A stretch of 64,000 nt of DNA. Origin: Mesonia hippocampi (GTDB taxonomy: Bacteria; Bacteroidota; Bacteroidia; Flavobacteriales; Flavobacteriaceae). Below, in pieces: positions 18,140 to 28,524 of the stretch (its first letter is position 1; each line of letters opens with the position of its first letter). Under the pieces are notes generated by a model. The model made no database searches and was not told where the DNA came from. It worked only from the letters and a program-made list of their open reading frames with translations. The DNA lies in assembly GCF_014197445.1 (NCBI RefSeq), contig NZ_JACIFO010000004.1:62001-126000 (forward strand), in the 5' to 3' direction. The position numbers were made by a program, and so were the translations under genes.

Positions 18140-18538
18140 TTAGTAAACGTAACAAAGTACTTCTCCTCCAACATTCTCTTTACGTGCTTGCTTATCTGTC
18201 ATTACACCGTGAGATGTAGAAACAATAGCAATACCTAATCCGTTAAGGATTCTTGGCACATCTTTCGCTCCTGCATATTTACGTAAACCTGGTTTACTTA
18301 TACGCTGAATTGCTTTTATTACAGGTTCTTTAGTAATACTATCGTATTTAAGAGCAATTTTGATATTTTCTCTATGCCCTTCTGCCATAAATTTATAGCT
18401 TAGGATATAACCTTGATCAAATAGTATTTTAGTAATTTGTTTTTTTAGATTAGATGCAGGAATTTCTACAACGCGGTGCCCAGCAGCCACTGCGTTTCTA
18501 ATTCTTGTTAAATAATCTGCGATAGGATCTGTATTCAT
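18140..18538 (-). CDS. rpsH: 30S ribosomal protein S8
   Basis: Central-domain 16S rRNA-binding protein, and the translational repressor of the spc operon in E. coli. 132 residues with DPIADYLTRIRNAVAAGH at the start and the C-terminal STSHGVMTDKQARKENVGGE. The 63-base gap before it, long for this cluster, contains a two-tier hairpin. Confidence 0.98.
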   Translation of the reverse strand: MNTDPIADYLTRIRNAVAAGHRVVEIPASNLKKQITKILFDQGYILSYKFMAEGHRENIKIALKYDSITKEPVIKAIQRISKPGLRKYAGAKDVPRILNGLGIAIVSTSHGVMTDKQARKENVGGEVLCYVY

Positions 18539-18552
18539 ATATACTTATTTGC

Positions 18553-18587
18553 GAATGTGGTTTTTGGTAAACCCCAAACCTTCATTC
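18553..18587 (-). promoter_or_regulatory. Hairpin in the rpsN-rpsH gap
   Basis: On the minus strand GAATG pairs with CATTC as an outer stem and GGTTT with AAACC as an inner stem, separated by a small AA/A internal loop. It ends 14 bases before the rpsH start. It may be an S8-responsive leader element, which is inference from position only. Confidence 0.4.
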
Positions 18588-18601
18588 AATTAAAAAAATT
18601 T

Positions 18602-18871
18602 CTACCAGCTTGCTTTCTTAACCCCTGGAATTAGGCCTTGGTTTGCCATTTCACGGAAAGTTACACGCGAAATACCAAATTGTCTCATGTAACCTTTAGG
18701 TCTTCCTGTTAGTTTACAACGGTTGTGTAAACGAACAGGAGAAGCGTTTTTAGGAAGTTTTTGTAATGCTTCGTAATCACCAGCTTCTTTTAAAGCTTTG
18801 CGTTTTTCCGCATATCTGTCTACTAACTTTTCGCGCTTTACCTCACGGGCTTTCATCGATTCTTTAGCCAT
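18602..18871 (-). CDS. rpsN: 30S ribosomal protein S14, long zinc-free type
   Basis: 89 residues, the long form without a CxxC zinc ribbon; only one cysteine is present ([19 protein letters not shown]). Ends in the conserved IPGVKKASW. One base after rplE. Confidence 0.98.
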   Translation of the reverse strand: MAKESMKAREVKREKLVDRYAEKRKALKEAGDYEALQKLPKNASPVRLHNRCKLTGRPKGYMRQFGISRVTFREMANQGLIPGVKKASW

Positions 18872-18872
18872 A

Positions 18873-19424
18873 TTATTTCTTTTTAAACGGTATTCCTAAC
18901 TCGGTTAATAATGATTTTGCTTCTTTGTCGGTTGGAGCTGTAGTTACAAAAGTAATATCCATCCCGTCAATTTTATTCACTTTATCGATATTGATTTCAG
19001 GGAAAATAATTTGCTCGGTAATCCCAAGGTTATAGTTTCCTCTTCCGTCAAAACCTGTAGCTTTTACTCCATCAAAATCTCTTACTCGAGGTAATGCTGC
19101 CGTAATTAAACGATCTAAAAATTCATACATTTGCTCACCACGTAAAGTTACTTTTACCCCAATTGGCATTCCTTTACGTAATTTAAATGTTGCAACATCT
19201 TTCTTAGATATGGTTGCCACCGCTTTCTGACCAGTAATCATGGTAAGTTCATCTACTGCATGATCGATTAGCTTTTTATCTGCTACTGCAGCTCCTACTC
19301 CTCTACTAAGTACAATCTTAGTAAGTTTAGGTACCTGCATAACATTTTGATAGCTAAATTCTTTGGTAAGCGCCGGTATTATGCGCTCTTTATACTCTTG
19401 TTTAAGTCTTGGTAGGTAACTCAT
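18873..19424 (-). CDS. rplE: 50S ribosomal protein L5
   Basis: 5S rRNA-binding protein contacting P-site tRNA. 183 residues with the conserved [20 protein letters not shown] and, in the second half, [17 protein letters not shown]. One base separates it from rplX and one from rpsN, so translational coupling is likely. Confidence 0.98.
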   Translation of the reverse strand: MSYLPRLKQEYKERIIPALTKEFSYQNVMQVPKLTKIVLSRGVGAAVADKKLIDHAVDELTMITGQKAVATISKKDVATFKLRKGMPIGVKVTLRGEQMYEFLDRLITAALPRVRDFDGVKATGFDGRGNYNLGITEQIIFPEINIDKVNKIDGMDITFVTTAPTDKEAKSLLTELGIPFKKK

Positions 19425-19425
19425 A

Positions 19426-19737
19426 CTAAATTACTTCATTAGATTTTTTAGAAAATCTCACTTTTTTATCTCCTTCCATACGGTACCCTACTCGAGTTTC
19501 TTTACCATCTTTAGTTAATAAAGAAAGGTTTGAGATATGGATTGGAGCTTCTTTTTCTTTGATTCCTCCTTGCGGATTTGACGCCGATGGTTTCTCATGT
19601 TTAGAAACCATATTGATGCCTTCCACAATGGCTCTGTTTTTATCGATTAATACTTTTTGTACTTTTCCTTCTTGCCCTTTGTATTCTCCGGCAATTACAC
19701 GTACAGTATCTCCTGATTTAATTTTAAGCTTTGCCAT
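19426..19737 (-). CDS. rplX: 50S ribosomal protein L24
   Basis: 103 residues starting [20 protein letters not shown], with the KOW motif ([21 protein letters not shown]) that initiates 23S rRNA folding. ATG 19737 is preferred: an in-frame upstream ATG at 19776 would add 13 residues unlike any L24 and would overlap rplN by 29 bases. Ten bases follow rplN with this start. Confidence 0.97.
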   Translation of the reverse strand: MAKLKIKSGDTVRVIAGEYKGQEGKVQKVLIDKNRAIVEGINMVSKHEKPSASNPQGGIKEKEAPIHISNLSLLTKDGKETRVGYRMEGDKKVRFSKKSNEVI

Positions 19738-19747
19738 TTTTTGTGTA

Positions 19748-20116
19748 TTAAAGCACTTCTGGTGCCAATGATACAATCTTCATAAATTGCTTATCACGAA
19801 GTTCTCTTGCTACTGGACCAAACACACGAGTTCCGCGCATTTCCCCAGCTGGATTCAAAAGAACACATGCATTATCGTCAAAACGGATATAAGATCCATC
19901 TGCTCTACGCACTTCTTTTTTGGTACGAACAACAACTGCTGTAGAAACAGCTCCTTTTTTTATGTTTCCATTAGGAGTTGCTTCTTTTACACTTACAACA
20001 ATTTTGTCTCCAATAGAAGCGTATCTCTTTTTAGTACCGCCAAGCACGCGTATGGTTAACACTTCTTTTGCTCCGGTATTATCTGCTACTTTTAGTCTAG
20101 ACTCTTGTTGTACCAT
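19748..20116 (-). CDS. rplN: 50S ribosomal protein L14
   Basis: 122 residues, one of the most conserved large-subunit proteins: [20 protein letters not shown] at the start and [20 protein letters not shown] near the end. First gene of the spc operon by convention; here only 2 bases follow rpsQ, so no operon break is visible. Confidence 0.98.
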   Translation of the reverse strand: MVQQESRLKVADNTGAKEVLTIRVLGGTKKRYASIGDKIVVSVKEATPNGNIKKGAVSTAVVVRTKKEVRRADGSYIRFDDNACVLLNPAGEMRGTRVFGPVARELRDKQFMKIVSLAPEVL

Positions 20117-20118
20117 AA

Positions 20119-20376
20119 TTATTTCGCTCTTTCAATTATTTCTACTACTCTCCAACATTTGGTTTTACTAAGTGGACGTGTCTCCATGATACGTACAGTA
20201 TCCCCTTCGTTGCAGTCATTTTTCTCGTCGTGTGCTACGTATTTTTTCGTTTTCAAAACGAATTTTCCATACATAGGGTGTTTCATTTTTTTCGTTTCAG
20301 AAACAACAATAGATTTCTCCATTTTGTTACTTGTAACTACACCTATACGTTCTTTTCTTAAATTTCTTTTTTCCAT
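20119..20376 (-). CDS. rpsQ: 30S ribosomal protein S17
   Basis: 85 residues, OB fold, with [14 protein letters not shown] and the signature [16 protein letters not shown]. One base after rpmC. Confidence 0.98.
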   Translation of the reverse strand: MEKRNLRKERIGVVTSNKMEKSIVVSETKKMKHPMYGKFVLKTKKYVAHDEKNDCNEGDTVRIMETRPLSKTKCWRVVEIIERAK

Positions 20377-20377
20377 C

Positions 20378-20581
20378 TTACTCAGCAGAATTATCTGATT
20401 GTCGTTTGGTTAACTCTGTTGCTAATCGTGCAATCGATCTACGCACAGTTCTAATTTGTGCAGGGTTATCTAAAGGAGTAATTGCATGTGCCATTTTTAA
20501 ATCGGTATACGCTTGTTTTTGGCTTGCAAATTCTTCTTGCAATTCAGCTACAGATAATTTTTGTACCTCTGATTGTTTCAT
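20378..20581 (-). CDS. rpmC: 50S ribosomal protein L29
   Basis: 67 residues forming two helices at the tunnel exit, where trigger factor and SRP dock. Begins [20 protein letters not shown] and contains the conserved [19 protein letters not shown]. Ten bases after rplP. Confidence 0.97.
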   Translation of the reverse strand: MKQSEVQKLSVAELQEEFASQKQAYTDLKMAHAITPLDNPAQIRTVRRSIARLATELTKRQSDNSAE

Positions 20582-20591
20582 AATACTCTAA

Positions 20592-21011
20592 TTATTCTTG
20601 ATAATCTCTTGCTACAACAAATTTGGTTTTTACCGGTAATTTTTGTGCAGCTAATCGTAACGCTTCTTTTGCTATTGCCATAGGAACGCCTCCTACTTCA
20701 AAAAGCATTCTTCCTGGCTTCACTACTGCTGCCCAATACTCAACATTACCTTTTCCTTTACCCATACGTACCTCAAGAGGTTTTTTGGTAATTGGCTTAT
20801 CTGGAAAAATTTGTATCCAGATAGAACCTTCTCTTTTCATATAACGAGTTGCTGCAATACGAGCAGCCTCGATTTGGCGTGCAGTAACAAAGTTAGCATC
20901 TAAAGATTTTATCCCGAAAGTACCATTAGAAAGTCTATGTCCTCTTCCGGCATTTCCTTTCATTCGGCCTTTTTGTTGTTTGCGGTATTTTGTTCTTTTA
21001 GGTTGTAACAT
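20592..21011 (-). CDS. rplP: 50S ribosomal protein L16
   Basis: 139 residues, located at the A-site side of the peptidyl transferase centre. [19 protein letters not shown] at the start, [20 protein letters not shown] near the end. Contains the RxxR-type arginine region ([13 protein letters not shown]). Confidence 0.98.
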   Translation of the reverse strand: MLQPKRTKYRKQQKGRMKGNAGRGHRLSNGTFGIKSLDANFVTARQIEAARIAATRYMKREGSIWIQIFPDKPITKKPLEVRMGKGKGNVEYWAAVVKPGRMLFEVGGVPMAIAKEALRLAAQKLPVKTKFVVARDYQE

Positions 21012-21029
21012 TTTCTAAATTTTAAAAAA

Positions 21030-21743
21030 TTACTTTCTACGACGTGATTTGTTACCACCTCGACCTGACTTTCCTCCTTGTTTTTTAGAAAGCCCTACTA
21101 ATGGAGATAATTCTCTTTTTCCGAAAACTTCTCCTTTCATTACCCATACTTTAACCCCTAATCTTCCGTAGGTAGTATGCGCTTCCACTAAAGCATAATC
21201 TATGTCTGCTCTAAATGTAGATAAAGGTATTCTTCCTTCTTTATACGCTTCAGAACGCGCCATTTCAGCTCCATTTAAACGACCTGAAATTTGCACTTTA
21301 ATTCCTTCTGCGTTCATACGCATAGCAGCAGCAATAGCCATTTTGATTGCTCGTCTGTATGAAATTCTATTTTCAATTTGACGTGCAATGCTTGCTGCGA
21401 TTAAATGAGCATCAAGCTCAGGTCTTTTAATCTCAAAGATATTTACCTGAACTTCTTTACCGGTAATCTTTTTAAGTTCTTCTTTAAGCTTGTCTACCTC
21501 CTGACCGCCTTTCCCGATAATAATACCCGGACGAGCAGTAGTGATAGTAACGGTTACAAGTTTTAAAGTTCGCTCTATGATTACACGAGATACACTAGCT
21601 TTAGAAAGACGAGCATGGATGTATTTTCTTATCTTATCATCTTCGGCTAATTTATCTCCGTAGTCATCTCCTCCATACCAATTAGATTCCCATCCTCTAA
21701 TGATACCAAGTCTATTTCCTATTGGATTTGTTTTTTGTCCCAT
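21030..21743 (-). CDS. rpsC: 30S ribosomal protein S3
   Basis: 237 residues at the mRNA entry channel. A type II KH domain is clear ([18 protein letters not shown], residues about 75-95), followed by the C-terminal domain and a basic glycine-rich tail ([14 protein letters not shown]). Eight bases after rplV. Confidence 0.98.
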   Translation of the reverse strand: MGQKTNPIGNRLGIIRGWESNWYGGDDYGDKLAEDDKIRKYIHARLSKASVSRVIIERTLKLVTVTITTARPGIIIGKGGQEVDKLKEELKKITGKEVQVNIFEIKRPELDAHLIAASIARQIENRISYRRAIKMAIAAAMRMNAEGIKVQISGRLNGAEMARSEAYKEGRIPLSTFRADIDYALVEAHTTYGRLGVKVWVMKGEVFGKRELSPLVGLSKKQGGKSGRGGNKSRRRK

Positions 21744-21751
21744 ACTACTTC

Positions 21752-22159
21752 TTAGCTTTGTGTATTATTTTTAGATCCTAACACTAATGTTACATGGTTA
21801 GATCTTTTTCTAATTCTATGTGCTCTCCCTTGTGGAGCTGGACGTAATCTTTTTAGCATACTACCTCCATCAACACGAATTTCTTTTACATACAATTCAG
21901 CATCTTCTATATCTGCATCTTCATTCTTTTGCTGCCAGTTAGCAATAGCTGACAATAAAAGTTTTTCTACACGCCCAGAAGCCTCTTTCGTACTAAATCT
22001 CAATATTTGAAGTGCTTTTTCCACATCCTCTCCACGCACTAAATCTGCAACTAAACGCATTTTTCGTGGTGAAGTTGGGCAGTTATTTAATTTCGCAAAA
22101 GCGACTTGCTTCTTAGCCTCTTTTATTTGCTCTGCTCTTTGTCTTTTTCGAACTCCCAT
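21752..22159 (-). CDS. rplV: 50S ribosomal protein L22
   Basis: 135 residues lining the exit tunnel, with the [14 protein letters not shown] motif and the C-terminal beta-hairpin region [20 protein letters not shown]. The N-terminus is about 15 residues longer than in E. coli. Confidence 0.98.
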   Translation of the reverse strand: MGVRKRQRAEQIKEAKKQVAFAKLNNCPTSPRKMRLVADLVRGEDVEKALQILRFSTKEASGRVEKLLLSAIANWQQKNEDADIEDAELYVKEIRVDGGSMLKRLRPAPQGRAHRIRKRSNHVTLVLGSKNNTQS

Positions 22160-22167
22160 AACTTCAA

Positions 22168-22446
22168 TTATTTTTTACCTTTATTTTTCGCACCAGCATG
22201 CCCTCTAAAAGAACGTGTAGGTGAAAATTCTCCTAATTTATGACCCACCATATTTTCAGTAACATATACTGGCACAAACTGTCTACCATTATGCACTCCT
22301 ATAGTTTGCCCTACAAAATCAGGAGTAATCATAGAAGCTCTAGACCAAGTCTTGATAACAGTTTTCTTACCAGACTCTACATTTTGAGCTACTTTTTTCT
22401 CTAATTTATAATGAACGTAAGGTCCTTTTTTTAATGATCTTGCCAT
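22168..22446 (-). CDS. rpsS: 30S ribosomal protein S19
   Basis: 92 residues in the head of the small subunit, paired with S13. [19 protein letters not shown] at the start and the signature [18 protein letters not shown] at the end. Confidence 0.98.
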   Translation of the reverse strand: MARSLKKGPYVHYKLEKKVAQNVESGKKTVIKTWSRASMITPDFVGQTIGVHNGRQFVPVYVTENMVGHKLGEFSPTRSFRGHAGAKNKGKK

Positions 22447-22455
22447 GTCTTCTTA

Positions 22456-23283
22456 TTATTTCTTTCTACGCTCTATAATATACTTATTACTCGATTTAGT
22501 TTTAGAACGCGTTCTAAAACCTTTAGCAGGAAGACCTTTACGCGATCTTGGATGACCTCCAGAAGCACGACCTTCACCACCACCCATTGGGTGATCTACC
22601 GGGTTCATTACAACTGGTCTTGTTCTTGGTCTTCTTCCTAACCAACGACTTCTACCCGCTTTACCAGACACTAACAACTGATGGTCACTGTTAGACACAG
22701 CACCTACAGTAGCTAAACACTCTGCTAAAACCATTCTAGTTTCACCAGAAGGCAATTTAATCGTTGCATACTTCCCTTCTCTTGCCATAAGTTGAGCAAA
22801 CGCACCAGCACTACGAGCCATAACAGCTCCCTGACCAGGTCTTAACTCTATACAAGAAATAACTGTACCAAACGGTATTTTAGACAATGGCATTGCATTC
22901 CCTATCTCAGTAGGAACATCTTCTTTTCCAGATACTACATTCTGCCCAACTTTAAGTCCGTTTTGAGCAACAATGTATCGCTTTTCTCCATCTTGATAAT
23001 GCAGCAAAGCGATAAACGCAGTTCTGTTTGGATCGTACTGAATTGACGCAACCGTTGCAGGAACTCCCTGCTTATCTCTTTTAAAATCGATAATACGGTA
23101 ACGCTGTTTATGACCACCACCTATGTAGCGCATAGTCATTTTACCTTGATTGTTTCGACCTCCTGTTCTTTTTTTCGGAGCTAATAAGCTTTTCTCCGGC
23201 TTATCAGTAGTGATAGCGTCGAACCCATTCACTACTCTAAAACGCTGACCAGGAGTAATTGGTTTTAATTTTCTAACCGACAT
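22456..23283 (-). CDS. rplB: 50S ribosomal protein L2
   Basis: 275 residues, needed for subunit joining and peptidyl transfer. The N-terminal OB-like domain and C-terminal SH3-like domain are evident, with the conserved [19 protein letters not shown] containing the histidine close to the active centre, and a basic tail. Confidence 0.99.
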   Translation of the reverse strand: MSVRKLKPITPGQRFRVVNGFDAITTDKPEKSLLAPKKRTGGRNNQGKMTMRYIGGGHKQRYRIIDFKRDKQGVPATVASIQYDPNRTAFIALLHYQDGEKRYIVAQNGLKVGQNVVSGKEDVPTEIGNAMPLSKIPFGTVISCIELRPGQGAVMARSAGAFAQLMAREGKYATIKLPSGETRMVLAECLATVGAVSNSDHQLLVSGKAGRSRWLGRRPRTRPVVMNPVDHPMGGGEGRASGGHPRSRKGLPAKGFRTRSKTKSSNKYIIERRKK

Positions 23284-23294
23284 TCTTTTTCGTC

Positions 23295-23585
23295 TTAAAG
23301 ATTAGCATATAAATCTATTGTCTCTCCGTCCGCTATCTGTACAATTGCTTTTTTATAAGCATTTGTTTTACCAGTCACAACTCCCGTTTTAGTATAACGA
23401 GTTTTATAATCAGGACGAACATTCATCGTACGAACTTTTTCAACCGAAACGCCATAAGCAGATTCTACTGCATTTTTTATTTCAATCTTGTTCGCCTTAT
23501 TATTCACAATAAACGAAAAGCGGTTATTCAACTCCGCATCGCTTGTTGCTTTTTCTGTAATAATAGGTTTTATTAAGATACTCAT
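23295..23585 (-). CDS. rplW: 50S ribosomal protein L23
   Basis: 96 residues at the tunnel exit, the main chaperone docking site. Starts with [20 protein letters not shown] and contains [20 protein letters not shown]. Eight bases after rplD. Confidence 0.97.
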   Translation of the reverse strand: MSILIKPIITEKATSDAELNNRFSFIVNNKANKIEIKNAVESAYGVSVEKVRTMNVRPDYKTRYTKTGVVTGKTNAYKKAIVQIADGETIDLYANL

Positions 23586-23593
23586 AACGTTTA

Positions 23594-24223
23594 CTATTTA
23601 CTCAAGTTAGTCTCTATTCCTTCTATAGCACCTTCTAAAAGTACAATCTTATTCGCATTAAGTATTTTGTAAGTACTTAATTCTGAATTAGTTACAACTT
23701 CCGAAGCGCTTAAATTACGTGATGACAAATATACATTTTTATTTGATTCACCCAATACTATCAGTGATTTTTTACCTTCTAAGCCTAAATTTCTTAAAAT
23801 CGCTATAAAATCTTTAGTTTTTGGAGCTTCTAATTGAAAATCCTCAACTACTAAAATTTCATTATTTTTCACCTTTTGGCTTAAAGCAGATTTACGTGCT
23901 AAACGCTTAAGGTTTTTATTAAGCTTAAACCTGTAATCTCTTGGGCGAGGCCCAAAAATACGTCCACCTCCTACAAAAACTGGAGATTTTATACTTCCTG
24001 CTCGCGCAGTACCTGTACCTTTTTGTTTCTTAATTTTACGTGTACTTCCCGTAATTTCCGCACGCTCTTTAGTTTTGTGCGTACCTTGGCGTTGATTTGC
24101 CAAATACTGCTTAACATCCAAATAAACAGCATGGTTGTTAGGCTCTATTCCAAAAACAGCTTCTGAAAGGCTCACCTCTCTACCTGTTTCTTTCCCTTTA
24201 ATATCTACTACTGCTATTTTCAT
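23594..24223 (-). CDS. rplD: 50S ribosomal protein L4
   Basis: 209 residues with the long internal loop that reaches the exit tunnel ([20 protein letters not shown] and [13 protein letters not shown]). In E. coli L4 is the repressor of the S10 operon. ATG 24223 is chosen because it overlaps the rplC stop as TAATG; an in-frame ATG at 24268 would add 15 residues lying inside rplC. Confidence 0.97.
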   Translation of the reverse strand: MKIAVVDIKGKETGREVSLSEAVFGIEPNNHAVYLDVKQYLANQRQGTHKTKERAEITGSTRKIKKQKGTGTARAGSIKSPVFVGGGRIFGPRPRDYRFKLNKNLKRLARKSALSQKVKNNEILVVEDFQLEAPKTKDFIAILRNLGLEGKKSLIVLGESNKNVYLSSRNLSASEVVTNSELSTYKILNANKIVLLEGAIEGIETNLSK

Positions 24224-24837
24224 TACTTCTGAATAGTTACATAAGCGTTTTTGTGACCTGGCACACAACCTTTCACAACTAGCAGATTTTTATCCTCCAC
24301 TACTTTCAACACTTTTAGGTTTTGAACTTTAACTTTTTCTCCTCCCATTCTTCCTGCCATACGCATACCTTTAAATACACGCGCAGGATACGAGGCAGCA
24401 CCTATAGAACCTGGAGCTCTAAGCATACTTTGCTGACCGTGAGTTCTTGAAGAACCTCTAAAGCCATGACGTTTCACAACCCCTTGGAATCCTTTACCTT
24501 TAGATGTTCCTGAAACGTCCACAAAGTCACCTTCTGCAAAATGACTTACTGTAATTTCATCTCCTAGTTTATACTCTTCTTCAAATCCTTGAAACTCAAT
24601 AACACGACGCTTCGCAGCAGTACCAGCTTTTTTAAAGTGACCTTTTTCAGCCTTAGTACTACTCTTCTCTGTCTTGTCATCGAAACCAAGTTGAAGTGCT
24701 TCATACCCGTCAACCTCTTTAGTTCTGACTTGGGTGACTACGCATGGCCCAGCTTGAATAACGGTACAAGGGATGTTTTTCCCGTTCTCGTCAAAAATGC
24801 TGGTCATTCCGATTTTTTTTCCTATTAACCCAGACAT
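24223..24837 (-). CDS. rplC: 50S ribosomal protein L3
   Basis: 204 residues, essential for peptidyl transferase centre assembly. [20 protein letters not shown] start, central [19 protein letters not shown] and the loop [20 protein letters not shown]. Preceded by a 181-base gap with an attenuator-like hairpin, far longer than its neighbours. Confidence 0.98.
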   Translation of the reverse strand: MSGLIGKKIGMTSIFDENGKNIPCTVIQAGPCVVTQVRTKEVDGYEALQLGFDDKTEKSSTKAEKGHFKKAGTAAKRRVIEFQGFEEEYKLGDEITVSHFAEGDFVDVSGTSKGKGFQGVVKRHGFRGSSRTHGQQSMLRAPGSIGAASYPARVFKGMRMAGRMGGEKVKVQNLKVLKVVEDKNLLVVKGCVPGHKNAYVTIQK

Positions 24838-25018
24838 AATAATTAATAATTAATTTAAAATTTATTTTAAAAAACTCTAAAGGGCCAGAAAAACGCTTTT
24901 CTAACCCTTTAGAATACATTTTTCTTCCGTTTTTCCTTCGCACGCAGCTCAGGACATGTTACCTATTCTTATTCAGAATGAGGCTTTTACGTGTTTTTAC
25001 CAAAAACGTTCGGCAAAG
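24838..25018 (-). promoter_or_regulatory. Long leader between rpsJ and rplC with attenuator-like hairpin
   Basis: The main hairpin (24877-24912, minus strand) has 16 paired positions: CTAAAGGGTTAGAAAA against TTTTCTGGCCCTTTAG with loop GCGT, and is followed at once by AGTTTTTT. Two positions are T-G, which pair only in minus-strand RNA. A -7-like TAACTTTG (25021-25014) overlaps the rpsJ stop codon, with no good -33. Smaller inverted repeats (ATTCT/AGAAT and GTTTTT/AAAAAC) lie between. Only 31 bases without a promoter-like element separate the T-run from rplC, so attenuation fits better than plain termination. Confidence 0.65.
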
Positions 25019-25324
25019 TTACACTTTTATTTCCACTTCTACACCACTTGGAAGCTCAAGTTTCATTAAAGCATCGATAGTTTTTGATGATGAACTATAG
25101 ATATCTAATAAACGCTTATATGAACTTAACTGAAATTGCTCACGTGATTTTTTGTTAACGTGTGGCGATCTTAGTACCGTAAATATTTTTTTGTGTGTTG
25201 GCAAAGGGATTGGCCCTGTTACAACAGCTCCTGTGGTTTTTACAGTCTTTACAATCTTCTCTGCAGATTTATCTACTAAGTTATGATCGTAAGATTTTAA
25301 TTTTATTCTAATTTTTTGACTCAT
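25019..25324 (-). CDS. rpsJ: 30S ribosomal protein S10
   Basis: 101 residues, also the transcription antitermination factor Nus[21 protein letters not shown] start, signature [20 protein letters not shown]. Twelve bases after fusA, so it belongs to the str transcript; a long leader separates it from rplC. Confidence 0.98.
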   Translation of the reverse strand: MSQKIRIKLKSYDHNLVDKSAEKIVKTVKTTGAVVTGPIPLPTHKKIFTVLRSPHVNKKSREQFQLSSYKRLLDIYSSSSKTIDALMKLELPSGVEVEIKV

Positions 25325-25336
25325 CTCTTCTTAATA

Positions 25337-27466
25337 TTAATCGTTAGATCCTTTTGCTTCACTAATCACCTCCTCTGCGATATTCGAAGGAGTCTCTGCA
25401 TAGTGAGAAAATTCCATTGTAGAAGTTGCTCTACCTGAAGTTAATGTACGTAACGCTGTTACATAACCAAACATTTCAGATAACGGCACATTAGCTTTTA
25501 CTACCTTAGAACCTGCACGGTCACTCATGTTATTAACCTGACCACGACGACGGTTTAAGTCTCCCACTACATCTCCCATGTTCTCTTCTGGCGTAAGCAC
25601 CTCTAGTTTCATAATTGGCTCCATGATTACAGCTTTTGCTGCTTTTGCTGCCGCTTTAAAACCTAATTTAGCTGCCAACTCGAACGATAGTTGATCTGAA
25701 TCCACATCATGATAAGAACCATCTTTTAAAGTGACTTTCATAGCATCTACTTCGTACCCAGCTAAAGGTCCGTTTTTCATCGCTTCTTTGAATCCTTTCT
25801 CTACAGAAGGAACAAATTCTTTAGGAATGTTACCACCTTTAATTTCTGAAACAAATTCTAATCCTGATTTACCTTCTTCTGCTGGCTCTAATGTAAATAC
25901 TATATCTGCGAATTTACCACGACCACCAGATTGCTTTTTGTAAACCTCTCTATGATCTGCAGGACGTGTAACAGCTTCTTTATACTCTACACGTGGTTTC
26001 CCTTGATTCACTTCTACTTTAAACTCACGTTTAAGACGATCTACAATAATATCTAAGTGAAGCTCACCCATACCAGAGATTATCGTTTGTCCTGATGCTT
26101 CATCTGTTTTTGCTGTAAATGTAGGATCTTCTTCTGCTAATTTAGCTAAAGCCATTCCTAATTTATCAACGTCTGCCTTAGTTTTTGGCTCAACAGCAAT
26201 ACCGATTACTGGATCTGGGAATTCCATAGATTCTAAAACAATCGGTGCTTTTTCATCAGAAAGCGTATCTCCTGTTTTAATATCTTTAAATCCTACTGCA
26301 GCCCCAATATCTCCTGCTTCAATATACTCAATTGCATTTTGCTTGTTTGAGTGCATCTGGTAGATACGAGAAATACGTTCTTTTTTTCCTGAACGGTTGT
26401 TCAATACGTACGAACCTGCATCTAAACGCCCAGAATAAGCACGGAAAAACGCTAAACGACCTACGAAAGGATCGGTAGCAATTTTAAATGCTAATGCTGA
26501 AAACGGCTCAGAAACGTCTGGTTTACGAGAAATTTCTTCTCCTGTATCTGGGCTAGTTCCTACAATCGCCTCCTTATCTACCGGAGAAGGCAAATAACGA
26601 CAAACTGCGTCTAACAAGAACTGAACTCCTTTATTTTTAAATGAAGAACCACATACCATTGGTATAATAGCTCTATCCATAACTGCAGCTCTAAGTGCAG
26701 CGTGCATTTCTTCTTCTGTAATAGAGTCTTCATCTTCAAAGAATTTTTCCATTAAATTCTCATCGTATTCTGCGATTTCCTCTACTAATTTAGCTCTGTA
26801 CTCACGCACTTCTTCCTTCATTTCTTCAGGAATATCAACTACGTCAAATGTAGAACCGTAGTTATCATCATGCCATACAACAGCTCTGTTTTTTACTAAA
26901 TCTACTATTCCTTTAAAATCAGCTTCTTCACCAATTGGTAAAACGATAGGCACTGCGTTAGAACCTAACATTTCTTTTACCTGATTGTTTACCATTAAGA
27001 AGTTAGACCCTTGACGGTCCATCTTGTTAACGAAACCAATTCTCGGAACACCATAATTATCCGCTAACCTCCAGTTAGTTTCAGACTGAGGCTCAACCCC
27101 ATCAACTGCACTAAACAAGAACACTAACCCATCTAATACACGTAAAGAACGGTTAACTTCCACTGTAAAGTCAACGTGTCCTGGAGTATCGATAATATTA
27201 AAATGATAATCTTTAGAATCTGGTAATGGTTTCCCATTTTCCATAGGGAATTTCCAAGTACAAGAGGTTGCTGCCGATTGGATAGTAATACCTCTTTCTG
27301 CTTCTTGCTCCATCCAGTCCATCGTAGATGAACCTTCGTGAGTTTCTCCCATTTTGTGGTTCACTCCTGTATAGAACAAGATACGTTCAGTTGTAGTAGT
27401 TTTTCCAGCATCGATATGCGCTGCAATCCCTATGTTTCTTGTAAATTTTAAATCTCTTTGTGCCAT
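25337..27466 (-). CDS. fusA: Elongation factor G
   Basis: Translocation GTPase, 709 residues in five domains. G1 is [19 protein letters not shown] (residues about 16-34), G3 DTPGHVDF, G4 NKMDR; domain IV shows the conserved [17 protein letters not shown] and domain V the [13 protein letters not shown]. Located between rpsG and rpsJ; tuf is not in this cluster. The full domain IV and standard spacing suggest the housekeeping EF-G rather than a paralogue. Confidence 0.99.
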   Translation of the reverse strand: MAQRDLKFTRNIGIAAHIDAGKTTTTERILFYTGVNHKMGETHEGSSTMDWMEQEAERGITIQSAATSCTWKFPMENGKPLPDSKDYHFNIIDTPGHVDFTVEVNRSLRVLDGLVFLFSAVDGVEPQSETNWRLADNYGVPRIGFVNKMDRQGSNFLMVNNQVKEMLGSNAVPIVLPIGEEADFKGIVDLVKNRAVVWHDDNYGSTFDVVDIPEEMKEEVREYRAKLVEEIAEYDENLMEKFFEDEDSITEEEMHAALRAAVMDRAIIPMVCGSSFKNKGVQFLLDAVCRYLPSPVDKEAIVGTSPDTGEEISRKPDVSEPFSALAFKIATDPFVGRLAFFRAYSGRLDAGSYVLNNRSGKKERISRIYQMHSNKQNAIEYIEAGDIGAAVGFKDIKTGDTLSDEKAPIVLESMEFPDPVIGIAVEPKTKADVDKLGMALAKLAEEDPTFTAKTDEASGQTIISGMGELHLDIIVDRLKREFKVEVNQGKPRVEYKEAVTRPADHREVYKKQSGGRGKFADIVFTLEPAEEGKSGLEFVSEIKGGNIPKEFVPSVEKGFKEAMKNGPLAGYEVDAMKVTLKDGSYHDVDSDQLSFELAAKLGFKAAAKAAKAVIMEPIMKLEVLTPEENMGDVVGDLNRRRGQVNNMSDRAGSKVVKANVPLSEMFGYVTALRTLTSGRATSTMEFSHYAETPSNIAEEVISEAKGSND

Positions 27467-27475
27467 GTTGTTATA

Positions 27476-27952
27476 TTAGAATCTAAAGTGTGAGAATGCT
27501 TTATTTGCTTCTGCCATTTTATGCGTATCAACGCGCTTCTTAACCGCAGCACCTTCTTCTTTTGCAGCAGCCATTATTTCTGCAGCAAGCTTAGCAGCCA
27601 TCGATTTTTCATTACGCTTTCTTGAGAAAGATATCAACCACTTCATCGCAGTAGAAACTTTACGATCTGGTCTAATTTGCATCGGGATTTGGAATGTTGC
27701 CCCACCTACTCGTCTACTTCTCACTTCAACGTGCGGCATTACGTTTGACAACGCATCCTTCCAAACTTCTAAAGCCGTTTTTTCTTCGTCTTGATTTTTT
27801 TCTTCTACAATTGCAATTGCATCGTAAAAGATTTTAAAAGCCACTGATTTTTTACCGTCCCACATCATCATGTTAACAAAACGCGTCACTAACTGATCGT
27901 TAAATTTTGGATCTGGTAAAATTGGCCTCTTTTTTGCCTGTCTTTTTCTCAT
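27476..27952 (-). CDS. rpsG: 30S ribosomal protein S7
   Basis: 158 residues, the head-assembly protein of the small subunit and repressor of the str operon in E. coli. [20 protein letters not shown] at the start, [17 protein letters not shown] and the C-terminal [15 protein letters not shown]. Twenty-four bases after rpsL. Confidence 0.98.
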   Translation of the reverse strand: MRKRQAKKRPILPDPKFNDQLVTRFVNMMMWDGKKSVAFKIFYDAIAIVEEKNQDEEKTALEVWKDALSNVMPHVEVRSRRVGGATFQIPMQIRPDRKVSTAMKWLISFSRKRNEKSMAAKLAAEIMAAAKEEGAAVKKRVDTHKMAEANKAFSHFRF

Positions 27953-27976
27953 GTCTTCTTTTTAAACGTTTAAGTT

Positions 27977-28351
27977 TTACTTTTTAGGGCGTTTTGCTCC
28001 GTATTTAGATCTACGTTGTGTTCTTCCTTCCACACCAGCGGTATCTAAAGCTCCGCGTACAATGTGATAACGAACTCCAGGGAGATCTTTTACCCTTCCA
28101 CCTCTAACTAATACTATCGAGTGCTCCTGTAGATTGTGACCTTCACCTGGGATGTAAGCATTCACTTCCTTCCCGTTTGTTAACCTAACCCTTGCTACTT
28201 TACGCATTGCCGAGTTTGGTTTTTTAGGTGTAGTAGTATACACACGTGTACACACTCCTCTTCTTTGAGGACACGAATCTAAAGCAGCCGATTTACTCTT
28301 CTTAGTTATTTTGGCTCTTCCTTTTCGTACTAATTGTGAAATTGTTGGCAT
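27977..28351 (-). CDS. rpsL: 30S ribosomal protein S12
   Basis: 124 residues at the decoding centre. [20 protein letters not shown] start; the loop [18 protein letters not shown] carries the usual lysine, and [15 protein letters not shown] the second one, so the streptomycin-sensitive residues are present. ATG 28351 is chosen; an in-frame ATG at 28438 would add 29 residues that overlap the promoter. First gene of the superoperon. Confidence 0.98.
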   Translation of the reverse strand: MPTISQLVRKGRAKITKKSKSAALDSCPQRRGVCTRVYTTTPKKPNSAMRKVARVRLTNGKEVNAYIPGEGHNLQEHSIVLVRGGRVKDLPGVRYHIVRGALDTAGVEGRTQRRSKYGAKRPKK

Positions 28352-28390
28352 AATTTCTTTTACACTGTTATTAATATTAAAAATAAAAAT

Positions 28391-28438
28391 CCCGCTTTTT
28401 CGGGTTTGCAAATGTAAAGGTTTTCTGCAAAAATTCAA
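28391..28438 (-). promoter_or_regulatory. Promoter of the str/S10/spc superoperon with a hairpin at the 5' end
   Basis: On the minus strand TTG (28438-28436), a 19-base spacer and TACATTTG (28416-28409) give a full match to the Bacteroidota promoter TTG-N19-TAnnTTTG. Six bases further on CCCG-AAAAAG-CGGG (28404-28391) can form a small hairpin right at the expected start of the RNA, followed by a T-rich tract. The start site would be about 50 bases before rpsL. Confidence 0.7.
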
Positions 28439-28524
28439 ACGATAATGAATTAATTTTCAATAAGGTTATAAAATTTTACGTTTACTTAAACTGAATTCTG
28501 TAATTTTACGCATCAATATTTAGT

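Noticed and set aside
19738-19776. A 13-residue longer start for L24
   Set aside because: The extra residues do not resemble L24 and would overlap rplN; the internal MAKLKI start fits the family.
22935-23120. A frame on the same strand inside rplB
   Set aside because: It is out of frame with L2, which is clearly translated through the stretch; no frameshift is visible.
24224-24268. A 15-residue longer start for L4
   Set aside because: It would lie inside rplC; the start that overlaps the L3 stop as TAATG is the natural one.
28352-28438. A 29-residue longer start for S12
   Set aside because: It would cover the promoter and the leader hairpin, and S12 begins with MPTISQL.
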